Positions 16,478-24,736 of a DNA stretch of 64,000 bases are shown here, in pieces. The stretch covers positions 1 to 64,000 of the forward strand of contig CAYLLN010000027.1 in assembly GCA_964384375.1 (NCBI GenBank), written 5' to 3'. How positions within the stretch are numbered: position 1 is the first letter of the stretch; the number at the start of each line of letters is the position of its first letter. Made by a program: the position numbers and the translations under genes. The notes beneath the pieces are model-generated. The model was not told where the DNA came from. It made no database searches and saw nothing but the letters and a program-made list of their open reading frames with translations. Origin of the DNA: CAYLLN01 sp964384375. GTDB lineage: Bacteria; Planctomycetota; Planctomycetia; Pirellulales; Pirellulaceae.

Positions 16478-18335
16478 CAGAGAGACGCGGCGACTGGCAG
16501 TCTGGACTCGTGGTCGGCATGAGCAGCGGCAGCGAGTGCGCTCGCAAGCGGGCGCGAGCCTCGTTCAACTCGGCGGTGAATTGGACCGCGTCGCGACCCA
16601 TTCGCTGACAGGCCTGTTGCAGAGTGACGACACGTGCGACCGTGTGCCGGGCATAGGGACTAGCAAGCTGTGTGAAACCCGCGGCCAGGAATGTGTCGAG
16701 CAGCGCGGGCTCGGCGTTGAGGACTGTGGCCACAGTATCGGTCGAGTCAATGTCGCGCTCGGTGAGTGGCGGCCGGGACATTGCGGCACGCTGTCGCGGA
16801 CGTATGCGACCCGCCATGATCAGCGCCAGATGCCCGCCCCACAGCGCCAAGCCGGTCACTTCCAAGATCCCACTCGCGCCGGCCACGAAAAACGCAGCGG
16901 GCGTGAAGTCGGTCAGCGTCTGTCCCACGACCCGCAGCAGGCAGCCGAAGTTGATCAGCACATAGGGGCCCCACAATGCGGACAACGTTCGGCCGTCGAT
17001 GCCGTTGAGCGTAGGCACGACCTTCGCAGCGACTCCCACAATCATCAGACTGACAAATCCAACCGTGATCGCATGCCGGGCCGCGCCGTAATAGGCGTGC
17101 GAGAATCCGCTTTGGGCGGCAACGCTGGTCGGCGCGAGCCAGGAGACGGCTGCTTGGTGCGCGGGAAGCAGCACAAGCATTCCCAACGAAACAAACAGCC
17201 AGACATAGGCGACGCGGAGGAACTTCAAGCTCCGATCGCTGTCAGCCGCGGGCGAATAGATCCGCCAGCTCGCCACCAGCGTGGCTGTGGTGATCGCGAG
17301 CGCGGTCACTGATACGTACCAGAGTGCCGCCCAAACAGGACTCACTGTTTGCATCAATACCAGGCCCGCTGCTTCGCCCGTTATGGCTACGCACAGAATG
17401 GGCAGCGCGATCAGGCTTAGCTTCGCCGAAGGCGAGGGCAGTCCATAGAAGTGGTGGAACACGCGCTGGCTCACGCCCAAAATCATGAGCAGCGCAAAGC
17501 CGTGAATTTGCAGATCGCGGAGCGGCGGCTGCCACGTCGCCACCAGCCGCGTCAGCGTTTCGCCCGCAGCGGCCAGCGTGGCGGTGAGATAGATCCCCTC
17601 ATAGACGGCCTGGGCCACAAACCAAACGAGCGCTGCAAGTATGTAGTAGTCGTAATGCACGAGCGGGCGGGCGCTCTGCAACAGAGTCGCGGCGATGATG
17701 CAAACGAACGTAGCAATCGCAACCACTTCCAGCACCGATCCACCGACTGCCGCCCACCACAGCCAGGGCAGCGTGGCGACAAGTGGCTGGGCGAGCGAGC
17801 GGGCGATCAGGCCGCTTACGAGCATGACGAGCGTGGCGATCGCCAGTCGCGGGTGCGAGATCGCTGAGTGCTTGAACCGCGGAAAGGCCTGATAGGCAAA
17901 GCCCATGACGAACAGGCCCACCCAGCCGAAAATCTGCGCGTGTCCGTGCGCATTGATCTCGTGCAGTCCGGCCGCGGAGAAGCTTCCGCTCCAGCCGATT
18001 CGCAACAGCAGGTACGCGCCCCACACCGCGCCGAGCGTGAGCACCGTGGCAATGCCGGCGAAGAAAAAGGGTCGGTAGAGCGTATCGGCCAGCGACGCGG
18101 AAGGAACCTGCGGCGCTGAGGCCTGCAGAGGTTGAGCCGTTTCGCGGTGAAGATCTTCCAGTAAGCGGTCCAGCGGCACATCGTGGGCGCGGGCGAAGAA
18201 ACCCAAGCTCTCAACGGGTCCCTGCGGCCCGCCGCAGCCTCGCAAGCCATAGCGATCGAGGACGGCCCGCGCCTGCGGGTACTCCGCAACCAGGTCTGGA
18301 ATGAGCGTTCGCTCGCTGACGGATATCGGTGACAT
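16449..18335 (-). CDS. nnrS: NnrS membrane protein with DUF1858/ScdA_N-like domains at both ends
   Basis: A 628-residue protein in three parts. Residues 1-70 resemble a DUF1858/ScdA_N domain (LVAEYPQARAVLDRYGLRGC). Residues about 90-520 are the NnrS multi-helix membrane region with NAHGHAQIFGWVGLF, RHAITVGFVSLMI and KVVPTLNGIDG. The last 100 residues form a second DUF1858-like segment (TVATVLNAEPALLDTFLAAG). NnrS is a heme- and copper-containing membrane protein that protects against NO-derived stress and is usually controlled by NO regulators. The flanking domains are of the type fused to iron-sulfur repair proteins. It is the first gene of the NO operon, with promoter and operator directly upstream. 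Confidence 0.88.
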   Translation of the reverse strand: MSPISVSERTLIPDLVAEYPQARAVLDRYGLRGCGGPQGPVESLGFFARAHDVPLDRLLEDLHRETAQPLQASAPQVPSASLADTLYRPFFFAGIATVLTLGAVWGAYLLLRIGWSGSFSAAGLHEINAHGHAQIFGWVGLFVMGFAYQAFPRFKHSAISHPRLAIATLVMLVSGLIARSLAQPLVATLPWLWWAAVGGSVLEVVAIATFVCIIAATLLQSARPLVHYDYYILAALVWFVAQAVYEGIYLTATLAAAGETLTRLVATWQPPLRDLQIHGFALLMILGVSQRVFHHFYGLPSPSAKLSLIALPILCVAITGEAAGLVLMQTVSPVWAALWYVSVTALAITTATLVASWRIYSPAADSDRSLKFLRVAYVWLFVSLGMLVLLPAHQAAVSWLAPTSVAAQSGFSHAYYGAARHAITVGFVSLMIVGVAAKVVPTLNGIDGRTLSALWGPYVLINFGCLLRVVGQTLTDFTPAAFFVAGASGILEVTGLALWGGHLALIMAGRIRPRQRAAMSRPPLTERDIDSTDTVATVLNAEPALLDTFLAAGFTQLASPYARHTVARVVTLQQACQRMGRDAVQFTAELNEARARLRAHSLPLLMPTTSPDCQSPRLSVGADACHAH

Positions 18336-18357
18336 ATCCGGACGTCCCCGAATAACT

Positions 18358-18400
18358 GGATGAATATGTCCAATTATCGACTTTTGCCGGGTGGCGTCAA
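18358..18400 (-). promoter_or_regulatory. nnrS promoter with full-length operator
   Basis: On the minus strand, TTGACG (18395-18400), a 16-base spacer and GATAAT (18373-18378) form a good promoter. The operator core at 18358-18371 (GGAT-GAATAT-GTCC on the plus strand) overlaps the transcription start. This copy shows the extended form TAACTGGAT-N6-GTCCAATTA. Confidence 0.72.
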
Positions 18401-18432
18401 GACCAGGCCTGGGATTTTCCTGTTCGACCCGT

Positions 18433-18960
18433 TTAATGCCCGCAACCAGGTTCGACGATCACGATTGGCGCCTCCAAGTCCAGGAGAGCGGCTCCCTCCT
18501 CGATCAGTCGCGATCGCTGAAACAGTTTCCAGTCCCCCGGTTCGTCTGCCGCCTGGAAGAACAGGCTGAATGTTCCATCTGACCGCATCTGCCGGCCGAT
18601 CGCCCAGCGATGCCCCGACCCGGACTCACGGAAATAATGGTAGTAAGGGTCAATACTTGCATGGCCAGCCGAATCTTCCTCCGCCAGCGCGACAATATAC
18701 CGCCGGCCCTCGCGTAGGTAATCGACAATCGCCATATCCCCAACGCGATAGAGCCGGCCAAGGGGGCCGTAGATTCCCGAGCCGGGCGAAGTCGCGGCGC
18801 TGTCGCTAGCCTCCGCTGGGTAGCCTTTGAACGTCTCTTTGGCAAGCACGCTCTTCGCAACCGGCGGAGGCAACTCCTCCACATTGGGCTGCTCGGCAAG
18901 CGCGGTCCCGGCAGCGAGTATCAGCAGCATTACCAACCATGTCCAGCTCTGAATGGCCAC
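18433..18960 (-). CDS. Small exported protein of unknown function
   Basis: A 175-residue protein with a signal peptide (start VAIQSWTWLVMLLILAAG, then ALAEQ). I chose the GTG at 18960 because GGAGGA lies just upstream and the signal follows; the longer upstream extension is non-coding in character. The mature part contains GIYGPLGRLYRVGDMAIVDYL and a C-terminal half rich in aromatic and charged residues, ending EPGCGH. I do not recognise a family. It lies between the NO operon and the rrf2 gene, divergent from the latter, and may share its control region. It is probably periplasmic. Confidence 0.65.
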   Translation of the reverse strand: MAIQSWTWLVMLLILAAGTALAEQPNVEELPPPVAKSVLAKETFKGYPAEASDSAATSPGSGIYGPLGRLYRVGDMAIVDYLREGRRYIVALAEEDSAGHASIDPYYHYFRESGSGHRWAIGRQMRSDGTFSLFFQAADEPGDWKLFQRSRLIEEGAALLDLEAPIVIVEPGCGH

Positions 18961-19210
18961 GGAACTGTCCTCCAAGTTAGAGTGAGGATCCGTCCGATTG
19001 TGGGCTCTCAGCTGCCGACTTTCGTTTGCCAGTAGTCCGGCAGGTTTGGCATCGTCTCGGTCAGAATTTTCAGCAGCGGGACGCAGGTGTGAAAACTTCT
19101 CGCTCTGATCCGCGCCCGTCAGCAGGCCCACGCCAAGCCACCGCGAAGGTGCAGGGCAGGAAAGCATGGTTCGACCTTTCATCATCAGCCGAGAGGACCA
19201 GCAATTTGCA

Positions 19211-19297
19211 TTGACATCATTAGCCGCCAGCGGAAAAAATGGATATCAGCATCCAGTTAATGATAGGACATCGGTAACAAACTGGAGTTCAATATCC
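19211..19297 (+). promoter_or_regulatory. rrf2 promoter with two operators (autoregulation)
   Basis: TTGACA (19211-19216) and AAAAAT (19235-19240) are separated by 18 bases. Operator GGAT-ATCAGC-ATCC (19241-19254) starts at the next base. A second copy, GGAG-TTCAAT-ATCC, lies at 19284-19297. Both continue into AGTTA. Two sites before the regulator gene suggest negative autoregulation. Confidence 0.72.
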
Positions 19298-19317
19298 AGT
19301 TATGACGAAGGGAAGAG

Positions 19318-19785
19318 GTGTTAGTGTTCTCCCAAACCGTCGAGTACGCGCTCCGGGCGGCCGTTCACTTAGCGAGCCAAGCGCCCGCCGCCCGCACGAC
19401 CGATCAAATCGCCGCCGCGACGCTGGTTCCGCGGGCTTACCTCTCCAAGGTGCTGCAAAGTCTTGCCAGGGCAGGAGTTGTGCAGTCGCAGCGAGGCCTG
19501 GGCGGGGGCATGACGCTGGGAAAGCCGCCCGCAGAATTAACGATCTTGGAGGTCGTCAACGCCGTGGAGCCGATCCAGCGCATCCGCACCTGCCCGCTGG
19601 GGCTCGCGGCACATGGCGTCCACCTGTGCCCGCTCCACAGCCGGCTCGATCGGGCCTTGGCGACAGTCGAAGAGGCGCTGGGCAACTCGACACTGGCCGA
19701 AATCCTGGCTGAGCCGACCCGCAGCATTCCGCTTTGTCCGTTTCCCAACGCCAAACCAAAGCTGCGAAGTATCAAGAGCCGCTAG
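19318..19785 (+). CDS. Rrf2-family transcriptional regulator, NsrR-like candidate NO sensor
   Basis: A 155-residue Rrf2 protein. The GTG start gives MLVFSQTVEYALRAAVHLAS, the normal family start, followed by a winged helix (TDQIAAATLVPRAYLSKVLQ and SQRGLGGGMTL). C-terminal cysteines (RTCPLG, HLCPLH, PLCPF) could bind an iron-sulfur cluster as in NsrR, although the spacing of the first two (C-x11-C) is wider than in E. coli NsrR. Neighbours (nnrS, NO reductase, hemerythrin) point to NO sensing. Two palindromes before the gene and three others in the island are its likely targets. It is also close to the family members RirA and IscR, so the ligand is inferred from context. Confidence 0.88.
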   Translation: MLVFSQTVEYALRAAVHLASQAPAARTTDQIAAATLVPRAYLSKVLQSLARAGVVQSQRGLGGGMTLGKPPAELTILEVVNAVEPIQRIRTCPLGLAAHGVHLCPLHSRLDRALATVEEALGNSTLAEILAEPTRSIPLCPFPNAKPKLRSIKSR

Positions 19786-19907
19786 ACTCTCCTGGCGACA
19801 TCGGCCTCACAGATGGAACCATCGGCATCAGATGTGTGGAACGACGATCCGCCGGCCGCCGGTCCACTCTGGGCTGCTACAATCAGCCTGACCAGCGAAC
19901 GTGCTGC

Positions 19908-20287
19908 CTTTTGCAGGCCACCCGCAGCCTCTCGATGCCGCACTCGCGCTGATGGCACGATGGTCTATTGTGGGTCGTGCAGCCTTTTGCGGGTCGATCG
20001 AGCCACCGGCCGCCGCAAGTTAGTGATCGAACTGCCCGGCCTAACCCGCGGTATGAAGCTGGCCGGTGCTAATCGCCCTGTTGAACACCCGGCCGACATC
20101 GGCCAAGGTCAGCGTGCCGATTGTCGAACGGCGTGAAGAGCTGAAGTGCGGCATCGCAGCGGTCGACCTCCGCTCAGGCCGCCTCATCGAGGTACTCGAT
20201 TTTCAGACGGTTGTCGAAGAAAACTTCGACGTGCAACTCCTGCTCGGCATCAGATTCTCCAACGTGAATCGCTCCTGCATACGTTGA
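19908..20287 (+). pseudogene. Remnant of a DUF4915/TIGR03032-type protein
   Basis: Pieces of this family can be read in different frames: SLSMPHSR, an in-frame TGA, WHDGLLWV, then after a frame change LRVDRATGRRKLVIELPG-LTRGM, and after another change PIVERREELKCGIAAVDLRSGRLIEVLDF and LLGIRFSNV. Motif order matches the intact family. One stop and at least two frameshifts make it non-functional. Only the C-terminal part of the original gene is left. Confidence 0.65.
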
Positions 20288-21691
20288 TCATTCCCCCAAC
20301 TTGAAATCTCCCTCTGCCGTGTGCGGCGAATCGGGCGAATTCGACGAGCTGCAATTGTACGGCTGAACACCTCTTTGACGACCAAATATCGTGCTTCGGT
20401 CCGACGCGCCGAGAGCAATTCACCATAACTCTTCGCTGCGTCGGAGACTGCCATGGGGATTTCAAGACCTTGCGCTAGTTTTGTGTCGGTGCGTACGCTC
20501 CCCGTCCCACCTTCCAGGAGGTTTTTTGGAGTGCGAGCGGGTCTTGGTCGTTCACCGACGAGTGCGATACCGACCGAGGGCAATTGGGCTGTAACTGGCA
20601 GGTCGTTGGGTCACGTCGATCGACTTGATTGGGCGAGGACATATTTGGCCCGCCTCACGCTATTAGGAAGCGCACTCCACGCGAGCAAAACTTCGCGTAA
20701 ATCAGCGTCATTTGCGTAAATCAGCGTCAATTGACGACAAACTCAGACACTGAGAGTCGCCGCCGTGCAGCGCATTTGCAGCGCGTAGGGTCTGCTGATT
20801 TTCACAATCACTTGCTAGAGAAGCACATGCGTCATTCAGGACGCGGGCTCAATTCTCGCCGCCTCCACTCGTCGCCCCAATCGCCCAGCGAACTAAGTTC
20901 AGCTTCGAACCGCGCCCCCATAACCGACACGTCAAGCTTGGGGAAAAGGATTCCATTCGGGTGCACCGCCGGCCTCTCCCCTGAGATCGTCTGGGGCCAT
21001 TATCCGTGTAAAATCGAGTTCGGCCTGGGCGGAGGATAGGGCAACGGTGGGAACCGCCCGAGCGCCGACCCAGGGGCCAAGACCGAAGGGGCGGCGACGA
21101 CCCAATTCGCTCGTTGCCGCCCCGCTTCCTCAGGCCTGACCACTTCGGGATTGGCACGAAGGCGATAAATCCACGCTTAACGACTGGTACAAGCTCTTCT
21201 TACCCCTTCTGCAGCTAAATTTCTGGCCTGGAGCGTGTCATATTCAAGTGGGCAATGGATTAGCTTCCAGAACATGCCTTCGAGTCCTGCTTCTTGAGCA
21301 CCCGTCTGCGCGCATTCGTTGTCACCCATGCGTGCCGGTCAGCACGCGCTGCCGCACCGTGTTTTCATTCACCGGCGAGGCACACCGATTACATAATGCC
21401 GGTACAGATTGGATTGGACGCCTCACCATAAGCGAATTCGCGGGTCGAACTCGACTGCCCATGCTCCACACGTAACCGCCGGAGTCGCTTCTAGCAGATG
21501 TCCGCCAGTTTTCTGGCCGTCGCCAGCTGAGCAACCTTGGCATTCGATCGCATGCGAAGCCGCGCGTAGAAGTTAGCCAGCGTGGGGGAGCTAAATTCAG
21601 GAGAGAATCGTGGCATACTAGAGTGCAAGAGAATTAGCTCACCTGTACGAGTCTGTCCACTTCTGGGACGGCCATTGTTGAGACGAAGTCG
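20288..21691. other. About 1.4 kb with no supported gene
   Basis: Several open frames of 60-126 codons occur on both strands, but none has a family motif, good start site or consistent codon pattern. The stretch contains a tandem 19-base repeat near 20695 and otherwise looks like decayed DNA inside the island. Confidence 0.55.
20695..20729. repeat. Tandem 19-base repeat, two copies
   Basis: GCGTAAATCAGCGTCA occurs at 20695-20710 and again at 20714-20729, a 19-base period. I see no further copies. It could be a duplicated site or chance slippage. Confidence 0.7.
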
Positions 21692-22738
21692 ATGGCACAT
21701 GACCCAAACGCGTTCACATCAGGACTTGGCGACAGTCGGAATTCAGGGGCATCGAAAAGCTGGAGGGAACACCCCCTAGTCCAGGACCGGTTGTTCCTGA
21801 CAATTCCACGGTCGCTGATTGAGTCGATCGAAAAGGCGATCAAGCCAAACCCTTTTGGCGAACTCCGCGAACTGGAGGTGGCTGCCATTGAAGCGGGCAA
21901 GAGCGATGAGCATTGTGTGGGATTCTGCGATGGCCAGCCCGTCCGCTTCGAATTCTTTTCGCCCTCTAATCCGCTGCAGCCTCCCGACAGCTCGACGACC
22001 GGAGCGCTCGGTTGGACATGGAACGACGCGCAGCTTCAACTTCGGTTCAAGGTCGCAACGGCACGAATCGACTTGTTTTCGCGAACGGCGCGAGGGTACG
22101 TTGGCTGGCTCCTTACCAGCGAGCTGTTTCAGCAAGAGCAGCGAGCACTGCTGGGCACGGCAAGCGATGACGGCGTCGATTGCATCACGCTGCGCATTAT
22201 CGACCTGTTTGACGATCCCCACCTCGAAGGTGCGAGCGCGGAGAGCCAGCAGGCGTTCAACGCTACAGTCCGCGCATTCTTAAGGCGGTGGCGACTCCGC
22301 AAGTTGCTTGCCGCCAATCTGCCGGTCCCAGCGCTACCCTTGTGGGGCGGGCAATTCCCGAGTTCCATTTTGCCGACGTTGATGAATATTGGTGGGCTAT
22401 TCCACCTGCCGGACACGTTTCCCGTTCCCAGCCGAGACGAATTGCGACTACTGCTCCAAGAGGCGGTTTCTCCAACTGAGCCTGACGACCACCTGGAGGG
22501 GTGGCGCAAAATCATTCGTGGCAGCAACCCAGCCAAGAATCAGATCGATCGTTACTCGCGTATTGCTCGGCTGTTCCACTACTGGCGCGTCGTCCTCACG
22601 CGACATCGGGTGGTTCTTGTTGGGAAAATCGAGGCCCTCCAGCGCGCCTTTGGTTCGTTCCTCCACAAGAGCAGCGGCACGATCAAGTCTGATTTGGGAC
22701 TCATTCGGGATCGTTTGGGCAATGACTGGGCCTCGTGA
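21692..22738 (+). CDS. Unknown protein next to the island integrase
   Basis: A 348-residue, probably soluble protein with no signal peptide. I recognise no family. Residues 40-130 have regular alternating hydrophobicity (RLFLTIPRSLIESIEKAIK). The C-terminal 150 residues are helical and basic (RRWRLRKLLAANL, IARLFHYWRVVLTRHR). Its length, continuous codon pattern and strand, shared with the excisionase and integrase genes, make it likely real and island cargo. Nothing in the sequence fixes a role. Confidence 0.6.
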   Translation: MAHDPNAFTSGLGDSRNSGASKSWREHPLVQDRLFLTIPRSLIESIEKAIKPNPFGELRELEVAAIEAGKSDEHCVGFCDGQPVRFEFFSPSNPLQPPDSSTTGALGWTWNDAQLQLRFKVATARIDLFSRTARGYVGWLLTSELFQQEQRALLGTASDDGVDCITLRIIDLFDDPHLEGASAESQQAFNATVRAFLRRWRLRKLLAANLPVPALPLWGGQFPSSILPTLMNIGGLFHLPDTFPVPSRDELRLLLQEAVSPTEPDDHLEGWRKIIRGSNPAKNQIDRYSRIARLFHYWRVVLTRHRVVLVGKIEALQRAFGSFLHKSSGTIKSDLGLIRDRLGNDWAS

Positions 22739-22923
22739 GGCCGGAAATCGCAATATGGTCCGTAGCCGGCTTGCCCGCTTTGGCTATTCTCAGCCGCTAG
22801 AGCGCTTCCAGGCGCTCTGACCTCGCGCACATTCGCGGATTCGTTGGAATGCTGATCGTATGCCGAGAAGTTCTCGTCGGCGAAAAGCGCCAGACGGATC
22901 TCGGCCTAGCCGCCCCCTAGGCA

Positions 22924-23259
22924 ATGTCCGAGCAGCAACCAGCGAACACCGAGTCCCCGCACCTGGCGCATCAGCATCTGTCGCCCGAAGAGTTCGCGCG
23001 CCTGAGCGGCCTGTCTCTCCCGACGATCCGCCGCTATCTGGCCGCCGGCAAGCTGCCCAAGTTCCAGCCTGGTGGAGATCGCTGCAGAATCGGAATCCCC
23101 ATCGCCGCACTCCAGAATCTCGATCCCGCCCCCTCTGAAGCGGACTCCGATGAAAAAGCAGAGAAGTCCGAGAAACCAACCAAGTCCGCGCCACTGGCAG
23201 GTCCGCGCCGCTACGGCCCTCGTCCGCGCTGGCAAACCCAACGCAACAAAAAACTGTGA
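22924..23259 (+). CDS. Helix-turn-helix excisionase/MerR-like DNA-binding protein
   Basis: A 111-residue protein. Residues about 18-55 form a small winged helix of excisionase/MerR type (HLSPEEFARLSGLSLPTIRR followed by YLAAGKLPKFQPGG). The C-terminal 50 residues are charged and proline-rich. It ends 7 bases before the integrase start, the usual order for an xis-int pair, so it likely directs excision of the element or represses int. It could also be a plain regulator. Confidence 0.75.
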   Translation: MSEQQPANTESPHLAHQHLSPEEFARLSGLSLPTIRRYLAAGKLPKFQPGGDRCRIGIPIAALQNLDPAPSEADSDEKAEKSEKPTKSAPLAGPRRYGPRPRWQTQRNKKL

Positions 23260-23266
23260 TTCGACT

Positions 23267-24550
23267 ATGCCTCGCAAACGCACCAACGTCCTCATTCAGT
23301 GCCGGTACTTCCGGTGGCTGCTTCACCAGCGCGGCGAATTGTGGCATGCCGACGGCCGCTCTAACGAGCAAGATGCCGGCCGCCACTCGCTTGGCACACG
23401 GGACCGCGATGAAGCGCTCCAGCTCTTGCATGGCCTAGATGCCACCGTGGCTGTCAATCTGAAGCTGGCGCCGCCCTCGGCATTGCCGACCGTCAAAGCA
23501 GAGCTCGTCCTGCTCGAAGACGGCCGCAAGCTGTATGAGGAGCATTCCCGCCGGCCCCGAGCCATCGGTGGCGTTAAGAAGTCGACCCAGAAACGTAATC
23601 GGGCCGTTTTCAATAAGTTCCTTGATTGGGCGAAGGACCGGGGACTCCTGGCCTGGAACGACGTTATTGGAAGCACGCTTACTGCCTACGCCACACACCT
23701 CGACGACGAGGGCTACGCTCCCAAGACGATCCGAATCGAGCTGACGACGATCGTCCAGGCCCATAAGTGGCTGAGAAGCGAGAAATATCTTCAGAATGTC
23801 GAGCCACTCCGGTTGACTATCCGCAAGCAAGACGGTGAGCGGCGGTACTGCTACCGGCCTGAGGAGCTCCAGGCCATGATTGCCCACTGCCACGAGTGTC
23901 CCGATCTCCGTTGGCTGGAGAGCGTCGTCACCGCCCTGGCCTGCACCGGGCTGCGGATCAGCGAGTTGGCCTCGCTACGCTGGAGCGATGTCGACTTGAC
24001 CAAGGGTTTCATCAAGCTGGTGGATGAAGGCGGCCAGCCCAAGAAGTCGACTCGTGCCAATCGCGAGCTGAAGAGTGGAAGGAGTCGCGTGCTGCCGATC
24101 CACGACGATTTGGAGGTTGTCCTGCGGTCACTGCCCAAGCAAGACCAATATCTCTTTCATGGCCCCCGAGGCGGCCGGCTGAAGCCGGACACCGTGCGGA
24201 ACGTGTTCATTCGCGAGGTGATCAAGCCGCTGGCGGCGAAGTTCCCTTCCCCCGCCGACGAGCAGGGCTTCAAAGATGGTCGGCTGCACAGCTTTCGGCA
24301 CTACTTCGTATCGCACTGCGCCAATAACTCGACCAATGAGAGAGCCATCATGGAATGGCTCGGACACCAAGACAGCGAGATGGTCCGGCACTACTACCAC
24401 CTGCATGACGAGGAAGCTCGCCGGCAGATGGACCGCCTGGACCCGCTCGGCAGTGCCGGTAAGCGGCTCCCCGGCAACGACAATGGAGCCGCTCACAACA
24501 ACCAGGAGGCACCGCCAAGCCCGGAGAAACCCGGTCAGAATGGCTCGTGA
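23267..24550 (+). CDS. int: Tyrosine recombinase (island integrase)
   Basis: A 427-residue tyrosine recombinase. An N-terminal arm-like region is followed by a SAM-like core-binding domain (residues about 95-190: KSTQKRNRAVFNKFLDWA). The catalytic domain carries the arginine in CTGLRISELASLRW, the HxxR motif in LHSFRHYF, and GHQDSEMVRHYYH with the last histidine and the tyrosine nucleophile. I chose the ATG at 23267 (MPRKRTN) because the longer frame overlaps the excisionase gene. It lies about 100 bases from the 3' end of tRNA-Ser, the usual place for an integrase that uses a tRNA gene as attachment site. The protein appears intact. Confidence 0.9.
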   Translation: MPRKRTNVLIQCRYFRWLLHQRGELWHADGRSNEQDAGRHSLGTRDRDEALQLLHGLDATVAVNLKLAPPSALPTVKAELVLLEDGRKLYEEHSRRPRAIGGVKKSTQKRNRAVFNKFLDWAKDRGLLAWNDVIGSTLTAYATHLDDEGYAPKTIRIELTTIVQAHKWLRSEKYLQNVEPLRLTIRKQDGERRYCYRPEELQAMIAHCHECPDLRWLESVVTALACTGLRISELASLRWSDVDLTKGFIKLVDEGGQPKKSTRANRELKSGRSRVLPIHDDLEVVLRSLPKQDQYLFHGPRGGRLKPDTVRNVFIREVIKPLAAKFPSPADEQGFKDGRLHSFRHYFVSHCANNSTNERAIMEWLGHQDSEMVRHYYHLHDEEARRQMDRLDPLGSAGKRLPGNDNGAAHNNQEAPPSPEKPGQNGS

Positions 24551-24557
24551 CGGCCTC

Positions 24558-24595
24558 GATTGGCACAGTGATTGACACAGTTCACTGTGCCAATC
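24558..24595. terminator. Perfect 13-bp inverted repeat behind the integrase
   Basis: GATTGGCACAGTG (24558-24570) pairs perfectly with 24583-24595 across a 12-base loop and is followed by AAAAG. It probably ends int transcription. No T-run follows on the plus strand, so a recombination-site role is also possible. Confidence 0.5.
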
Positions 24596-24599
24596 AAAA

Positions 24600-24642
24600 G
24601 CCTCGCCGTAAGTGAAGGATGCAACGCCGCTTACGGCGAGGC
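24600..24642. terminator. Second perfect 13-bp inverted repeat between int and tRNA-Ser
   Basis: GCCTCGCCGTAAG (24600-24612) pairs with 24630-24642 across a 17-base loop, directly before the tRNA 3' end. It may terminate the tRNA transcript or mark the attachment region. Confidence 0.5.
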
Positions 24643-24654
24643 GATTTCAAGAGG

Positions 24655-24736
24655 CGGAGGGCACGGGACTCGAACCCGCAACCGTTTGCACGGCAACTGA
24701 TTTCGAATCAGTCTGCTAGCCATTCGCTTACCCTCC
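24655..24736 (-). tRNA. tRNA-Ser(CGA)
   Basis: The minus strand folds as a class II tRNA. The acceptor arm GGAGGG pairs with CCCTCC, the anticodon stem is CTGATT-CGA-AATCAG, a long variable arm is CCGT-GCAA-ACGG, and the T-loop is GGTTCGAGTC. Anticodon CGA reads UCG serine. CCA is not encoded. The 3' end faces the integrase gene, so it is the probable attachment site. Confidence 0.93.

Noticed and set aside
20203..20583. 126-codon minus-strand open frame
   Set aside because: No family motif, no convincing ribosome site, and it overlaps the plus-strand remnant gene.
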